Below, piece by piece: positions 34,842-45,500 of a DNA stretch of 64,000 nucleotides. The stretch comes from Cylindrospermum sp. NIES-4074. Its GTDB lineage: Bacteria > Cyanobacteriota > Cyanobacteriia > Cyanobacteriales > Nostocaceae. Made by a program: the position numbers and the translations under genes. Below the pieces are notes generated by a model. The model did no database searches. It saw only the letters and a program-made list of their open reading frames with translations, and was not told the origin of the DNA. The number at the start of each line of letters is the position of its first letter. The stretch's first letter is position 1. The DNA lies in the NCBI GenBank assembly GCA_003994795.1, contig AP018269.1, positions 3,249,484-3,313,483 on the forward strand, written 5' to 3'.

Positions 34842-36122
34842 ATGACAGAATCAAATCCCCGTAATCTACCACCAGTCCCACCACCACCACCACCAGCGAT
34901 CTTCACCCAGCGTCAAGCTACCCAAACGTTGGATTTGTCAATTGATCGGAATGCTAACACTGTACCATCACCACCAACAGCATCTGCACCTATTGCAGCC
35001 CATCGTCCGGGAATTGCACCACCGATAAATACTCATCCAGCTCACGCCAAAATTCAGGATTCGAGACTGACTTTAGCACAGCTCATTAAGGAAGCTTTTG
35101 ATCAAGGATATTCTGACCTGCACGTAGGTGTTGGTGAGAAACCCCGCTTCCGCAACCGAGGAGAAATCCAGATAACAAATTATCCTGAAACCGATAAAGA
35201 AGGTTTTATGGCTTGGTTGCGCGAGGTCTTGACCGAGGCGGAAATTAGGCGGTTTGAAGAACAACTAGAATTTGATGGTGCAACTCAGTACGAATTCGCC
35301 CGTGTACGGATCAATATTTTTGAATCCCTCAAAGGGCCAGCAATGGTGATGCGGTTAATTCCGCTGAAAATATTGACTATGGAGCAGTTGCGATTACCCC
35401 CTGTTTTAAGGGATATTTGCCACTATCACAAGGGTTTGATTTTGGTAACTGGCCCCACTGGTTCCGGTAAATCTACAACGATGGCGGCGATGGTTGACTA
35501 CATCAATAAAGAGATGGCCAAACATATCATCACCATCGAAGACCCAATCGAATTTGTCCACCAAAGCCATAAGTCTTTAGTCAAGCAGCGGGAAGTGGGA
35601 ATCCACACCCGGAAATTTGATAACGCCTTAAAAGCAGCTTTGCGAGAAGATCCAGACTTGATTCTGGTGGGGGAAATGCGGGACAAGGAAACAGTCAATA
35701 CCGCCCTGAAAGCGGCTCAGACTGGTCACTTGGTAATGGGAACCCTGCACACCAACAGCGCTGTCAAGACCATTGAGCGGATTCTCAATCTCTACTCTGG
35801 TGAAGAACAGGATGCAATGCGGGTGGCAATTTCTGAGTCTTTAGTGTCAGTGATTGCTCAAGGTTTGTGCCGCACAACCGATGGCAAACGGGCAGCCTTC
35901 CACGATATCCTGATTAACACAGAAGCGGTTAAAGAATGGATCAAGGACGGTAAGTATGATGAAATTACCGAGTTGATGAAGCAAGCTGGTTTTGATGGCA
36001 TGATCACCATGAATCAGTCATTGCTCAACCTTTATCAAGAAGGCCGCATCACAGAAGAAACGGCTTTGGAAATGTCACCAACTCCTAACGAAATGGCACA
36101 ATTTCTCCGAGGTCGAGTTTAA
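34842..36122 (+). CDS. Type IV pilus retraction ATPase, PilT family
   Basis: 426 residues. A proline-rich N-terminal region of about 70 residues (VPPPPPPAIF, PSPPTASAPIAA) precedes the PilT N-domain (LIKEAFDQGYSDLHVGVGEKP). Walker A GPTGSGKSTT near residue 205, ASP box ITIEDPIEFVH, Walker B LREDPDLILVGEMRD, and His box GHLVMGTLHTNSAVKT follow. It powers pilus retraction at the cytoplasmic membrane base. PilT-family paralogs occur in cyanobacteria, and the proline-rich extension suggests this is not the short core PilT1; exact paralog uncertain. Confidence 0.9.
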   Translation: MTESNPRNLPPVPPPPPPAIFTQRQATQTLDLSIDRNANTVPSPPTASAPIAAHRPGIAPPINTHPAHAKIQDSRLTLAQLIKEAFDQGYSDLHVGVGEKPRFRNRGEIQITNYPETDKEGFMAWLREVLTEAEIRRFEEQLEFDGATQYEFARVRINIFESLKGPAMVMRLIPLKILTMEQLRLPPVLRDICHYHKGLILVTGPTGSGKSTTMAAMVDYINKEMAKHIITIEDPIEFVHQSHKSLVKQREVGIHTRKFDNALKAALREDPDLILVGEMRDKETVNTALKAAQTGHLVMGTLHTNSAVKTIERILNLYSGEEQDAMRVAISESLVSVIAQGLCRTTDGKRAAFHDILINTEAVKEWIKDGKYDEITELMKQAGFDGMITMNQSLLNLYQEGRITEETALEMSPTPNEMAQFLRGRV

Positions 36123-36127
36123 CTCAA

Positions 36128-36252
36128 AAAGGGGTGTAGGGTGTAGGGTGTGGGGTGTGGGGTTCAAGGCTGCTTTAGCCTTAACGATATGTACAAAGCA
36201 ACTTAATTAATAAAAAGTATATTCTTCTATACCCTACCTCCTACACCCTTTT
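36128..36252. repeat. Imperfect inverted repeat between pilT and the KaiB-domain gene
   Basis: AAAAAGGGGTGTAGGGTGTAGGG at one end and CCCTACCTCCTACACCCTTTTCC at the other form a long imperfect stem over about 120 bp. It looks like a small MITE or a repeat-based terminator. Confidence 0.5.
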
Positions 36253-36261
36253 CCTTGACCT

Positions 36262-37032
36262 GTGACTAAGTTAACTACAGACAAACTATCTAGACCCCTT
36301 CTGTTTAAAGGCATTGCTCTGTTTACACCAGGGGGAGATTTAATTTACTGCATCGACCCTAGTAAACAAGGACGATGGCATTTACATTTGTGTGGTGCTT
36401 TGCAAGAAATCCTAGATTTATCAGAACCACCGCACTTTTTAGTACCTTGCTATACTGCAACTATTGACAACTGGTTAGATCCACGTAGCCAAGAAGTGCG
36501 AACCTTTGCGGAAGCTTATCCAGCAGTTATCCGCCATCAGGCTGTGCTGAATGCGATTTTTGGCACGGGTGAGTTAGTATGGCAAGCAACTCCTTGGCAA
36601 GAGGGATTGTGCGATCGCCTCATGTTGGCAACTTATCGGGCTTCATTCCCCCAATTATGGGAAGACCACGACTTAATTGCGCGTTTAGACCTTTCGGAAC
36701 CAGCACCACCCAACCACCCCCCAGTCATCACCACCCACAAACCACCGCTTAAAACTCAAGGTTATGTCCTCCGCTTGTTTGTTGCTGGCCATAGTGGCAG
36801 CACAGAGCGCATCCTGGAGAATTTGCACGAATTGTTAGAGCGATCGCTTGGCCATCCTTACACCCTCAAAGTGATTGATGTTTTAACACACCCAGAACAA
36901 GCCGAAATCGATCAAGTTTCAGCAACCCCCACCCTCGTCAAAGTTTGGCCTCAACCAATTCGGCGGATTGTTGGCAATTTAGATAATGTGGAGAAACTCT
37001 TACAGATGTTAGGTGCTAAAGAAAGTTTTTGA
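36262..37032 (+). CDS. KaiB-domain protein with N-terminal extension
   Basis: 256 residues from a GTG. Residues 1-165 are a cyanobacterial domain of unknown function (FKGIALFTPGGDLIYCIDPS, LCGALQEILDLSEPPHFL). Residues 168-250 are a KaiB-like thioredoxin-fold domain: YVLRLFVAGHSGSTERILEN, LKVIDVLTHPEQAE, VSATPTLVKVWP, PIRRIVGNLDN. The closest pattern is the KaiB/SasA sensory domain that binds KaiC rings, so a role near the circadian clock is possible but unproven. It follows pilT on the same strand. Confidence 0.85.
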   Translation: MTKLTTDKLSRPLLFKGIALFTPGGDLIYCIDPSKQGRWHLHLCGALQEILDLSEPPHFLVPCYTATIDNWLDPRSQEVRTFAEAYPAVIRHQAVLNAIFGTGELVWQATPWQEGLCDRLMLATYRASFPQLWEDHDLIARLDLSEPAPPNHPPVITTHKPPLKTQGYVLRLFVAGHSGSTERILENLHELLERSLGHPYTLKVIDVLTHPEQAEIDQVSATPTLVKVWPQPIRRIVGNLDNVEKLLQMLGAKESF

Positions 37033-37042
37033 AGAATACAAT

Positions 37043-37065
37043 GAGTAGGGGATTTAGACCCCTAT
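37043..37065. terminator. Hairpin between convergent genes
   Basis: TAGGGG and CCCCTA arms with an ATTTAGA loop, between the KaiB-domain gene and the convergent DUF3352 gene. The short stem makes it a weak call. Confidence 0.5.
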
Positions 37066-37075
37066 TCAATAAATT

Positions 37076-38956
37076 TTAATTTTCCTTTCTTGCAGGTGCT
37101 AAAACTACGAGAAAGTCGAATTGTTCTCGGTTATCTGTTGTAGAACTTGTGGCGCTCAAGCTGTAAACTGAACCCATAAGTTCTTTGAAAGTTCGCACAT
37201 ATTCATTGTCGTTATATTCACGAGGGATAAAAGCATAAGCCCAGGAAAGAGAAGACCCCATATTGACGTAAAAATAACCGAAGTTAGGACGGGGTAGGGA
37301 ATTAGTAGCAGTGGTAAAATTATAGGTTTTAGGCAATAATATATAAGGCTGGGGTACTAAATCGGCAATGGCTCCAAACCCAGTTGTCACAACAACTGTC
37401 TTCTCATCTACCCAACTATAAGCCAGCAAACTTTGTGAAGAATCACCCTGGACATCCCAACTGGTGATAGGTTGCCCCTTAATAGTTTGAGTATTAACTT
37501 CTACTACTCCACCTGAGAAGGATTTGACAAATTCATCTAGCTTTTTGAGAGAAGTTTCTGCTGCATCTCGATTGTTGGTTTCTACAGCCAAACCTACCCC
37601 TAAATTAACATCGTTTCCTATCACTTGTCCAAGCATTTTAAATAGTCCTCCCTTAGTTGGATAAAGGAAGAAACCATATTCACCATCCATCCAACTGATG
37701 ATATCTTTGTCTACATCTAACCCACTGCTGGTACGGACAAAATCGCGGAATTGTGTCAGCCATTTTTTTAGTTCAGGTTCTGTACTCAGGGCTGTAGTGA
37801 GGATTTGCCACTGTTGGTTGAGATTGCGTCCAGTGGCAGCTGAGTAAGTTGCTGCTGGCATCCGCGTGAGAATGGTTTCAGATGCGGGACGAAGTTCGCT
37901 AATGTTCTCTCTAGGTGTTTGCCTATAAGCGTTGATTTGAAAGCGTAGCCCTTCTGGTTGGATTAAAACTAAGGTGTTGATGCTGTTATACTCCTTAAGT
38001 CTTTCTGGCTTGATATCATAAGCCTTAGGGAGGGGAACAGGCAGTCTAGGATCTTTGGAAATATCTTGTAGTAGGGAAATAAAAGTAAATGGGTTTTGAT
38101 ACATTTTAAACAGCACTTGACCACCTTCGGGGAACTGGTTAGCCTGCTGATAGTTGGGATTTTGCTCTAGATTGGGGCTACCTTCTTGGGAAACATCGAT
38201 GATCTGCTCAATTGATTTGGCACTCAGACCGATCGCCACATATCCTGGTAAAGTAGCGATCGCTAAAGTCCGCGATTTTTTTTCTGGTTTTGCCTTGTCT
38301 AACTTAGATGCAGAGGACACCTGAATTTTTCTAGGGCTGTTGACATTGGGCAAAGGTAGTGATGGTAATTTTGGCTCTGATATTGTGGTTTCCAGTTCAA
38401 TAATAGTAAAACCCTTGTACTGCCTCTGTTTTGCCTCTTCGGTGTTTTCTTGAAGTTTATCTAAAAACGGCTGCAAGCGTTTTTCATCTTTAATAGGCGC
38501 TATCACCAAAAAGTTAGATTCTATGCTAGCTTTGGCATCGCCAATTTTGGGCATATATGCAAGTACTACTTCCTCACCTAACCAGGACTCAACATCTTTT
38601 GCATAATCAAATTTAATATCTGGCGGTAAAAACTGGGATACTATCTTGATGACTAATTGGTAATATTGAAAACGTCCCAAGGATTTCCAAACCTCGGACT
38701 TAGTATTAATTGTGACGACTATTGGCGCATCGGCTGGTAAGATAGATGCGATGGCTTTGCCCGCCTCCGGCATCGTCTGCCCTGCTTCCTCCCCGTTTTC
38801 AGTTGGCTTGCTTTCTTCCAAAGCGCTGGGTGCCATCTCTGGGGTAGTTGATGTTGAGTTTTGAGAAAGTTGAGGAAAATTTGCTGCTGGTGCTGCTGTT
38901 GAGCAAAGCAGCCAGAACAATGTTGCTGTCACTCCCCCTTTTACAAGATGTTTCAT
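37076..38956 (-). CDS. DUF3352 domain-containing secreted protein
   Basis: 626 residues from the ATG at 38956, chosen because AGAGGCAGAAA precedes it and a signal peptide follows at once (GGVTATLFWLLCSTAAPAANF). An ATG at 39004 would put charged residues in front. The body matches DUF3352 of cyanobacteria: ILPADAPIVVTINTKSEVWK, EVVLAYMPKIGD, TLAIATLPGYVAIGLSA, DIISWMDGEYGFFLYP. Probably periplasmic or thylakoid lumenal, function unknown. Confidence 0.87.
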   Translation of the reverse strand: MKHLVKGGVTATLFWLLCSTAAPAANFPQLSQNSTSTTPEMAPSALEESKPTENGEEAGQTMPEAGKAIASILPADAPIVVTINTKSEVWKSLGRFQYYQLVIKIVSQFLPPDIKFDYAKDVESWLGEEVVLAYMPKIGDAKASIESNFLVIAPIKDEKRLQPFLDKLQENTEEAKQRQYKGFTIIELETTISEPKLPSLPLPNVNSPRKIQVSSASKLDKAKPEKKSRTLAIATLPGYVAIGLSAKSIEQIIDVSQEGSPNLEQNPNYQQANQFPEGGQVLFKMYQNPFTFISLLQDISKDPRLPVPLPKAYDIKPERLKEYNSINTLVLIQPEGLRFQINAYRQTPRENISELRPASETILTRMPAATYSAATGRNLNQQWQILTTALSTEPELKKWLTQFRDFVRTSSGLDVDKDIISWMDGEYGFFLYPTKGGLFKMLGQVIGNDVNLGVGLAVETNNRDAAETSLKKLDEFVKSFSGGVVEVNTQTIKGQPITSWDVQGDSSQSLLAYSWVDEKTVVVTTGFGAIADLVPQPYILLPKTYNFTTATNSLPRPNFGYFYVNMGSSLSWAYAFIPREYNDNEYVRTFKELMGSVYSLSATSSTTDNREQFDFLVVLAPARKEN

Positions 38957-39194
38957 TTTCTGCCTCTTGGTAATATTTTTATTTTTATACCATAAAAGGC
39001 ACAAATTTATTTAGTATTATTTCGGTTAGTTAAGCCGAAAAAAGGGTGTTGAATTGCCCTAATTTAGGAAAAATAATCGCATTTAGCAGTTAATAGAATG
39101 CTGTTTAAACCTGCCGTTAGAAGGATGTTTAAATTTTACCAATCTGCTAAGAATAATTTGGTATTAAATTAATTTAAGCTGAGTTGCCATCTAT

Positions 39195-40166
39195 ATGAGT
39201 CGTTCCGCCTGCCTTATCTTTAATCCGGTTGCGGGTCAGGGTGATCCAGAAATAGAACTGCAACAGATTCGGGCAATATTAGAGCCAGAAATCGACCTGG
39301 ATATTTATTACACCACTGAGGAAATGGGTGCTGACACACTGGCTTATGTAGCTGTAGAACGAGGAGTAGATGCGATTATTGCTTCCGGGGGCGATGGTAC
39401 TTTATCAGCAGCGGCCGCAGCGGTAGTGGGAACTAAAATTCCCTTTGGCATTATTTCACGGGGAACAGCAAACGCTTTTGCAGCAGCTTTAGGCATCCCA
39501 GACACGATCGCCGCTGCTTGTGAGACAATTTTGCAAGGCAAAACCCGGAATGTAGATATGGCCTATTGCAACGATCAGCCAATGGTACTATTGGCAGGTA
39601 TTGGCTTCGAGGCACAAACTGTAGAACGGGCAGACAGGGAAGCTAAAAATCGCTTTGGGATGGCAGCATACATCCTAGCCGGAATCCAAGAACTGCAACA
39701 CTTACAGAAATTTGATGTAGAAATTGAAACGGAAGATAAGATAATTAAGACTACTGCTTCAGCGGTGACAGTGGCAAATGCTGCCCCTCCCACTTCAGTT
39801 TTAGCTCAAGGCCCAGCCGGGATTATTTTTGATGATGGGTTGCTAGATTTAACAATTGTAGCTCCTGTGAGTAAGGCAGGGGCGATCGCTGCTACTTTCC
39901 ATTTGTTTCAAACTGCTTCTACTGGTACTCCAGTGGAACGGGATGATATTGGCTACTTGCGAGCTAAAAGTTTTAAAATTACTACTGATCCACCGCAAAA
40001 GGTGGTTGTGGATGGTGAAATAGGCGCTACAACTCCTATTGAGGTTAGGTGTGTACCCGCAGGTTTGACGGTATTTGTGCCATCTGTAGAAGAAGATGTA
40101 CTGACAGAGAAATTAGAGGGATTGCCTAATTTGACTGTGGAGTTAAAAGATTCGACGGGGGCATGA
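39195..40166 (+). CDS. YegS/Rv2252/BmrU family lipid kinase
   Basis: 323 residues, diacylglycerol-kinase catalytic fold. The nucleotide site is IIASGGDGTLSAAAAAVV and the Gly-rich NPVAGQGDPE lies near the N-terminus; GTANAFAAALGIP is the conserved GTxNxFA motif and DDGLLDLTIV lies in the C-terminal domain. It phosphorylates a lipid such as diacylglycerol or a sphingoid-type substrate; substrate uncertain. The gene is monocistronic and divergent from the DUF3352 gene. Confidence 0.9.
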   Translation: MSRSACLIFNPVAGQGDPEIELQQIRAILEPEIDLDIYYTTEEMGADTLAYVAVERGVDAIIASGGDGTLSAAAAAVVGTKIPFGIISRGTANAFAAALGIPDTIAAACETILQGKTRNVDMAYCNDQPMVLLAGIGFEAQTVERADREAKNRFGMAAYILAGIQELQHLQKFDVEIETEDKIIKTTASAVTVANAAPPTSVLAQGPAGIIFDDGLLDLTIVAPVSKAGAIAATFHLFQTASTGTPVERDDIGYLRAKSFKITTDPPQKVVVDGEIGATTPIEVRCVPAGLTVFVPSVEEDVLTEKLEGLPNLTVELKDSTGA

Positions 40167-40371
40167 TGGGGGAGTTTTTGGGAATTATCCGTTTTGCTAA
40201 AGTCAATTTTAGGGAAATAGCACCACAGATAAACACAGATGAACACAGATAATTTGGATTGAAGATTGATAAGTTGATGATATGGGAAATTTGTAATTTT
40301 TTATTAATCTCAAATTGCCAATTTAAAATCTAAAATTGGCTTTGAGAGTTGGAGTTAAGAGTTAGGGGTGG

Positions 40372-41940
40372 GTGGCGTTGAAACTTGTTTTTGATCCGGC
40401 GATCGCAAAAAAAATTCAGAAGATGCAGCAACGGGTACGATGGCAAGATCCGTTAATTGTGGAACGGAACATTGACCAAACTCGGTTAGTGCTGGATGAT
40501 GAACGCGCGAATGATAGTGAATTCTCGTTTTTGGTGGTGGGTGATAGTGGTTCAGGAAGACATCGGAAACATAACCCCCAGCGAGAGGTTGCAGAACTCA
40601 TGCTTCCCCATCACCAAGAATGCAGTTTTATGTTGCATACAGGTGACGTAATCTATTTAGTGGGGTCGAGTGAATACTACCAGTCGAACTTTATCCAGCC
40701 TTACCGCGAGTTTCTCTTGGGTGGTGAACATCCCCATCGCATCGCTTACGACCAAATGGTTTTTAAGCTGCCGATTTTACCTGTACCGGGAAATCACGAT
40801 TACTATGATTTACCAGTTCTCTTGAGTTTGCTTTCTTTCTCAACCATCCCGATTCGGCATTTATTGCGATCGCGTTTAGACTTGGATGTGGGTTTGCATG
40901 GTTCCAAAACCGGTGAAGCTTATGCAAAGGCATTTCTTGACTATCTTCAAGGGTTGTCAATGCCGGGAGAGTTAGCCGATCATTTAGATAAATACTACAC
41001 TGCCAAGACCAACACAGGGCGCTGTCTTCACTACCAACCGGGAATTTTCACCCGTCTCCCCAATCGTTACTACACCTTTCGCTACGGTGGAATTGACTTT
41101 TTTGCCTTAGACTCTAATACTTTTAATGATCCGCCACCGCTACCGACAACCCCAGAAGGAGAAAGCGATCGCCAAATTTTAGCAAAACGCCGCGCTGATT
41201 TGGAACAGGAAAAGCTGCAAATTATGGAAACTTCAGCCCAGCTAAATCCTGAAAACCCCGTTGATGCTGATGAATTAGACGACTTGCAAGCCAAGTTGTC
41301 ACAAATTGAGGAAATTATTGTTGATATTGACAAGCAGCTAACTACTGACCGACCAGCACAGACTGATACTGCACAATTAGAATGGCTAAAGCAAAGACTA
41401 ATTGCGTCTTGGCATGATCCAGAAGTTAGGGGCAGGGTAATTTATTTTCATCATCCCCCCTATGTCACTGAGGCGACAAAGTGGCAACAAGCGCAAACTC
41501 TGGCAATTCGCCGTCGTTTACGTGCTGTGCTAGATGGTGTGGCTAAATCCGTAGGTTCCCTGAATCAAGGGCGTCCTCTGGTGGATTTGGTGTTAAACGG
41601 TCATGCACACTGCTTGGAACATCTGCAAACATTGGATACAGGACACGCTGACTCACATATAAATTGGGTTGTTTGTGGCGGTAGTGGCTTTAGTTTGCGT
41701 CGTCAACGGACTGAAGGTGCAGATTTGCAAGAAGACAATCGATTAATTGCGCGATCGCATCTTTTCATTGGTCGTAGTGGTCAAGGTCAAGAGAAACGAC
41801 GGCCTTATTCAGGTTTACGCATAGATGTTAAAGATGTTAAAGGCGATCGCCACCCTAGCTTTATTATCCGCCCCTTAATTGCAGAATGGTATCAGCGACG
41901 ATGGCATCATCGTGAACTTGAACCGTTAATTATTTCCTAA
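40372..41940 (+). CDS. Metallophosphoesterase
   Basis: 522 residues from a GTG at 40372. Calcineurin-like motifs in order: VVGDSGSG, HTGDVIYL, PVPGNHDYYD, VIYFHHPPYV, LNGHAHCLEH. A charged helical insertion (about residues 265-320, RRADLEQEKLQIMETSAQ) separates two catalytic halves. No signal peptide. It hydrolyses phosphoesters with a dinuclear metal; the substrate is not predictable. An in-frame start a few codons later is possible since no clear ribosome binding site is seen. Confidence 0.87.
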   Translation: MALKLVFDPAIAKKIQKMQQRVRWQDPLIVERNIDQTRLVLDDERANDSEFSFLVVGDSGSGRHRKHNPQREVAELMLPHHQECSFMLHTGDVIYLVGSSEYYQSNFIQPYREFLLGGEHPHRIAYDQMVFKLPILPVPGNHDYYDLPVLLSLLSFSTIPIRHLLRSRLDLDVGLHGSKTGEAYAKAFLDYLQGLSMPGELADHLDKYYTAKTNTGRCLHYQPGIFTRLPNRYYTFRYGGIDFFALDSNTFNDPPPLPTTPEGESDRQILAKRRADLEQEKLQIMETSAQLNPENPVDADELDDLQAKLSQIEEIIVDIDKQLTTDRPAQTDTAQLEWLKQRLIASWHDPEVRGRVIYFHHPPYVTEATKWQQAQTLAIRRRLRAVLDGVAKSVGSLNQGRPLVDLVLNGHAHCLEHLQTLDTGHADSHINWVVCGGSGFSLRRQRTEGADLQEDNRLIARSHLFIGRSGQGQEKRRPYSGLRIDVKDVKGDRHPSFIIRPLIAEWYQRRWHHRELEPLIIS

Positions 41941-42519
41941 AGAAACATTTTGCCAAATTCTACTCTCATCACATATTACGAAATATAATAACATTAATTT
42001 TTACAACATAGTATAACAAGAGATTAGTAGTTTTTTAGGCTGTGCATATAGGAATATAGCCTATTAATGTATTCATAGAGACATAAAAAATTTAGAATTA
42101 TGTACAGAAAAATGTCAAAAATAATTTCGAGAATAATGCAATTATGATTCTATTAAAATGATAAAAAAGTGAGATTTTACAATAAAAAAGAAAGAAGCAT
42201 TGAATTCGTAAAAGTGCAGATAAAGCTTTTATGAACAATGGGAACAGCTAAATGATTTTGTCAAAAAATATCAGCAGGATCTCAAGAATCTGAATTTTCG
42301 GAAAAACCTATTATTGACAATCTACATGCAGCTAATTACAAATAGCAAATTCTTACTAGTCTGTTATCTTAGCACACATAGTAAATTGCATACAAGCGTT
42401 ATGGCAACAATAAAAATTATGGATGTTGTGATATATTTAGCCTCTGCTAGACTAATAGCAATCCTATAAATGAATACACTAGAACATTTAATTTTCTAGT
42501 ATTGTGTTCCCTAGCATTA
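41941..42519. other. Long AT-rich spacer before the hybrid kinase gene
   Basis: 580 bp with no gene, hairpin or repeat I can support. Several short frames are broken within 15 codons. It should contain the promoter and a long leader of the 4.2-kb kinase gene. Confidence 0.4.
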
Positions 42520-45500
42520 ATGAACTCTAACCAGTCCGCTGAGTCCTCAGAATTCAATTCCTCTGCTATTGGGGCATTAACACAGCAACAGCAGGAAAAA
42601 AGCAACGAATTATTTCCTATAGTTGGCATTGCCGCATCTGCGGGGGGATTAGCAGCATTTACGGAATTACTGGAGAATTTACGCATCGATACAGGCATGG
42701 CATTTGTGCTGATTCAGCACTTAGATCCCAGCCACAAGAGTCTGCTGACTGAGATTCTGGACAGGAAGACTCAAATGCCTGTCAGTGAAGCGCACTCTGG
42801 GATGCCCGTAGAACCGAACCAGGTGTACGTCATTCCCCCGAACACCAAGATGACCCTTGCTCAAGGGATGCTGCAACTCATGCCCCGTGATAAAATTGCC
42901 GGGAAATATATGCCTGGCGATGCTTTCTTTACTTCCTTAGCAGCAGAACTGGGGAGCAAAGCGATAAGTGTTGTTCTATCTGGGAGCGATGGAGACGGCG
43001 CACTGGGATCAGAGGCAATAAAGGCGGCTGGCGGCATTACCTTTGCTGAGTGTGAAACATCAGCACAATTCAGTTCCATGCCCAATACCGCTGTTGCCAC
43101 GGGTCATGTAGACTTTATCTTGCCGCCACAAAAAATTGCTGAGGAACTGGCAAAGATTGCTCGCCATCCCAGCTTGGCCCGTCCGATTCTCTCACAAAAA
43201 GTTGAAACAGTTGAGCCACTCCTGGAAAGCGAAGATACCTTTTCGATCATCTTTGCTTTATTGCACACTGCCACAGGAGTTGACTTCACCCACTACAAGC
43301 AAACTACCTTCCAGCGGCGAATTCAGCGGCGAATGGTGCTGTACAAGCTGGAACGACTGGAGGATTACGTCCGGTATCTCCAAAGCCATCCGGTTGAAGT
43401 ACAGGCGTTGTACCAAGATGTTCTCATCAGTGTCACCAGTTTTTTCCGTGATCCTGAAGGTTATCAAGCCTTGAAAGAGCAAGTTTTTCCGACTATTGTC
43501 AAAGGCAAGTCATCTGAGTCGCCAATTCGGATTTGGGTGCCAGGATGTGCAACCGGCCAGGAAGCTTACTCCATTGCCATCTGCCTGATGGAGTTTTTGG
43601 ATAATGTCAACCCCAAACCTGCAATTCAAATTTTTGCTACGGACATTAACGAGACAGGTATCGAAAAAGCTAGGTCGGGCATTTACAGGGATAGCGAGAT
43701 GGCTGAGGTTTCACCAGAACGGCAAAGACGCTTCTTTATCCAGGTAGAGAGCGGATATCAGGTCAAAAAATCGATTCGTGAAGTGTGTATCTTTGCCAGA
43801 CAAAACTTAATTAGCGATCCACCATTTTCTAATTTGGATCTGATTAGTTGTCGGAACCTGCTGATTTATTTTGAATCAGTTTTACAGAAGAAGTTAATGC
43901 CGATTTTCCATTACAGTCTTAAGCCCACAGGGTTTTTGATGTTAGGTAATTCGGAGAGTGCAGGAGAATACTCAGAATTATTTGCTTTATTGGACAGAAA
44001 GCACAAGATTTATTCTAAAAAGTTGGCAACCAATCATCTGAATGTTGACTTTGTGACCCGCAACTATCCCTTAGCGAAAGTAAATCCTGACAAACAAATG
44101 AGTAAAGAGGCTTGGGACATTGTTGATTTACAGAAAGATGCAGACCAGATCGTCTTGAATCGCTATGCTCCAGTTGGTGTCTTAATCAGCGACGATATGG
44201 ACATTGTGCAATTCCGAGGAGATACCAGTGTCTATTTGAGGCCTGCTCCCGGTCAGCCCAGCTTCAACTTGCTCAAAATGGCCCGAAAAGGCTTACTGGA
44301 AGAGTTACGTACCGCGATACATCAGGCCAAAAGGCAGGATGTTACCGTGAGAAAGGAAAATTTACAAATCCAAGGGAGCGAACCGCCGAGGAAAGTCAAT
44401 ATTGAGGTGATTCCGGTCAAGACTCCCTCAGCCGCAACTCGCTACTTTCTGGTCTTATTTGAGGATGTACCTTTATTAGCAGCGCAACCTAGCCTAGTAC
44501 CAGAAAATCAGGAACAGGCAGACACAGCACCTGAAATATTAAGACTCCAACAGGAACTATCTACGACTAAGCAGGAGCTTGCTGTCACGCAAGAGTATTT
44601 GGAATCGATTATTCTTGAGCGGGAAACCACGACACAAGACTTGAAGGTGGCGAATGAAGAAATCCTGTCGAGCAACGAGGAATTGCAAAGCACTAATGAA
44701 GAATTGCAAACAGCAAAAGAAGAAGTTCAAGCAACCAATGAAGAACTGAAAACAACCAACGAAGAACTACACAGTCGCAATCTCGAATTACACCAAGTCA
44801 ACAACGATTTGTTGAATTTACTCAACAGTGTTAATATTCCCATTTTAATACTGGCAAATGATTTGCGGATTCGACGCTTCACTCCCACAGCACAGCGGCT
44901 CCTCAATCTGATTCCGACCGATGTGGGGCGACTATTTAGTGATATCCGCTCTAATATTAACCTTCCTAATTTAGAGTCATTGCTCCTAGAGGTAATCGAC
45001 ACCTTCAATGTCAAAGAACTAGAGGTGCAAGACCAAGGGGGGCATTGGTACAATCTGCGAATTCGACCTTACAGGACAACAGAAAATCAAATTAATGGCG
45101 TGGTCATGGTATTGGTGGATATTGATGCCCTCAAACGCAGTGCCCAGCAGCTTGAACAAGCCCGAAATTACGCCGAAGCCATTGTGGAGACTGTGCCGGA
45201 GCCTTTAATAGTCCTTGATTCTGGCTTACGAGTGGTGACAGCCAATCAGGCTTTTTATCAAACTTTCCAAGTTTCATCAGCAGAAACAGAGCAGCACCTG
45301 ATTTTTGAGCTAGGAAACAGTCAATGGAACAATCCTCAGCTAATAAAGCTCCTGGAAGAAATTTTCCTCCACAATACTCAGCTTCAAGATTTTGAGTTAG
45401 AGCAGGTCTTCGAGAAAATTGGGTATAAAGCTATGCTGCTCAATGGTTGTAAAATTCCTCAAGAAGGCAACGACCAGATAATTCTGTTGGCAATCCAGGA

